Positions 15,808 to 15,990 of a DNA stretch of 15,990 nt are shown here, in pieces. The notes under the pieces are model-generated. The model was given only the letters and a program-made list of their open reading frames with translations, was not told the origin of the DNA and did no database searches. Origin of the DNA: Acidobacteriaceae bacterium. GTDB taxonomy: Bacteria; Acidobacteriota; Terriglobia; Bryobacterales; Bryobacteraceae. The stretch is taken from NCBI GenBank assembly GCA_019246575.1, contig JAFAQG010000489.1, positions 1 through 15,990 on the forward strand, written 5' to 3'. The stretch's first letter is position 1; every line of letters starts with the position of its first letter. Both the position numbers and the translations under genes were made by a program.

Positions 15808-15990
15808 GTGCAGCTGTTCGTTTCAGCATCGGATGAGCTTCCGATTTACCGGCAATTGATGCGGCAGATCACGGACGCAATTGCGGTTGGTCGGATGAAA
15901 GGCGGAGAGAAACTGCCCTCCCATCGCGAGCTGGCAGAGCAGCTCGTCATCGCGCCGCTAACGGTCAAGAAGGCATACGACGAGCTCGAA
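15808..15990 (+). CDS. GntR-family (YtrA-type) transcription regulator, N-terminal part
   Basis: 61 codons are open from GTG 15808 to the window end; the rest is outside. The product reads QLFVSASDELPIYRQLMRQI, then TDAIAVGRMKGGEKLPSHRE, then LAEQLVIAPLTVKKAYDELE. This is the GntR winged helix-turn-helix, with the typical PIYRQLxxQI opening, the wing-preceding GEKLPSHRELA and the recognition-helix region PLTVKKAYDELE. The opening is the form found in the YtrA subfamily, whose members are short and usually head ABC-transporter operons. Such a transporter may lie just downstream. There is no ribosome binding site before the GTG. With the -10 box at 15788-15793 the leader would be about eight bases, so leaderless-type translation is possible. 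It begins 38 bases after the SGNH gene. Confidence 0.88.
   Translation, partial: MQLFVSASDELPIYRQLMRQITDAIAVGRMKGGEKLPSHRELAEQLVIAPLTVKKAYDELE

Overview
The window reads as ordinary chromosome of a GC-rich, gene-dense Gram-negative bacterium. Several features suggest an Acidobacteriota member, most likely of the Solibacter/Bryobacter type. These are the secreted choice-of-anchor-D (ASPM/SPD-2/Hydin-like) protein, the Tat-exported Gfo/Idh/MocA dehydrogenase, the TPR protein with a FlgO/TolB-like N-terminal domain, and a short membrane protein with a Cys...LFPH...CWYL core. This placement rests on gene style, not on a database search. I saw no tRNA, rRNA, CRISPR array, insertion sequence or prophage gene, and no stretch over 300 bases without a gene.

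Layout. (1) 1-376, minus: N-terminal half of an ECF-type sigma factor, cut by the window start. It is divergent from (2) 450-5962, plus: five tandem genes for a TPR protein, a PP2C/PPM phosphatase, a membrane-anchored Ig-like protein, an unrecognised secreted protein and a choice-of-anchor-D protein. thiD (5995-6801) follows closely. This block looks like a signalling and envelope module with no recognised function as a set. (3) 6890-8171, minus: a small membrane protein and an aldo/keto reductase whose frame is broken between its catalytic Asp and Tyr codons. (4) 8264-9622, plus: a Tat-signal Gfo/Idh/MocA oxidoreductase. (5) 9655-13209, minus: a tightly overlapping operon of gamma-type carbonic anhydrase, hisS and aspS. 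(6) 13415-15770, plus: an overlapping MBOAT O-acyltransferase and SGNH-hydrolase-like pair, the usual pairing for O-acylation of an exported glycan. (7) 15808 to the window end, plus: the start of a GntR/YtrA-type regulator with a 7-bp inverted repeat over its probable promoter.

How the genes may work together. The PP2C phosphatase is the only clear signalling enzyme in the five-gene block, and no partner kinase is in view. The other four products all have export signals or membrane anchors, so the block plausibly links a cytoplasmic phosphorylation switch to envelope proteins. The divergent sigma factor is a candidate regulator. The MBOAT/SGNH pair should modify an extracellular or envelope polymer. 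The synthetase operon couples aspartyl- and histidyl-tRNA supply, with overlapping stop and start codons. The most concrete oddities are the two-base frame break in the aldo/keto reductase, the operator-like repeat before the GntR gene, two genes with apparently very short leaders, and the uncharacterised five-gene block.
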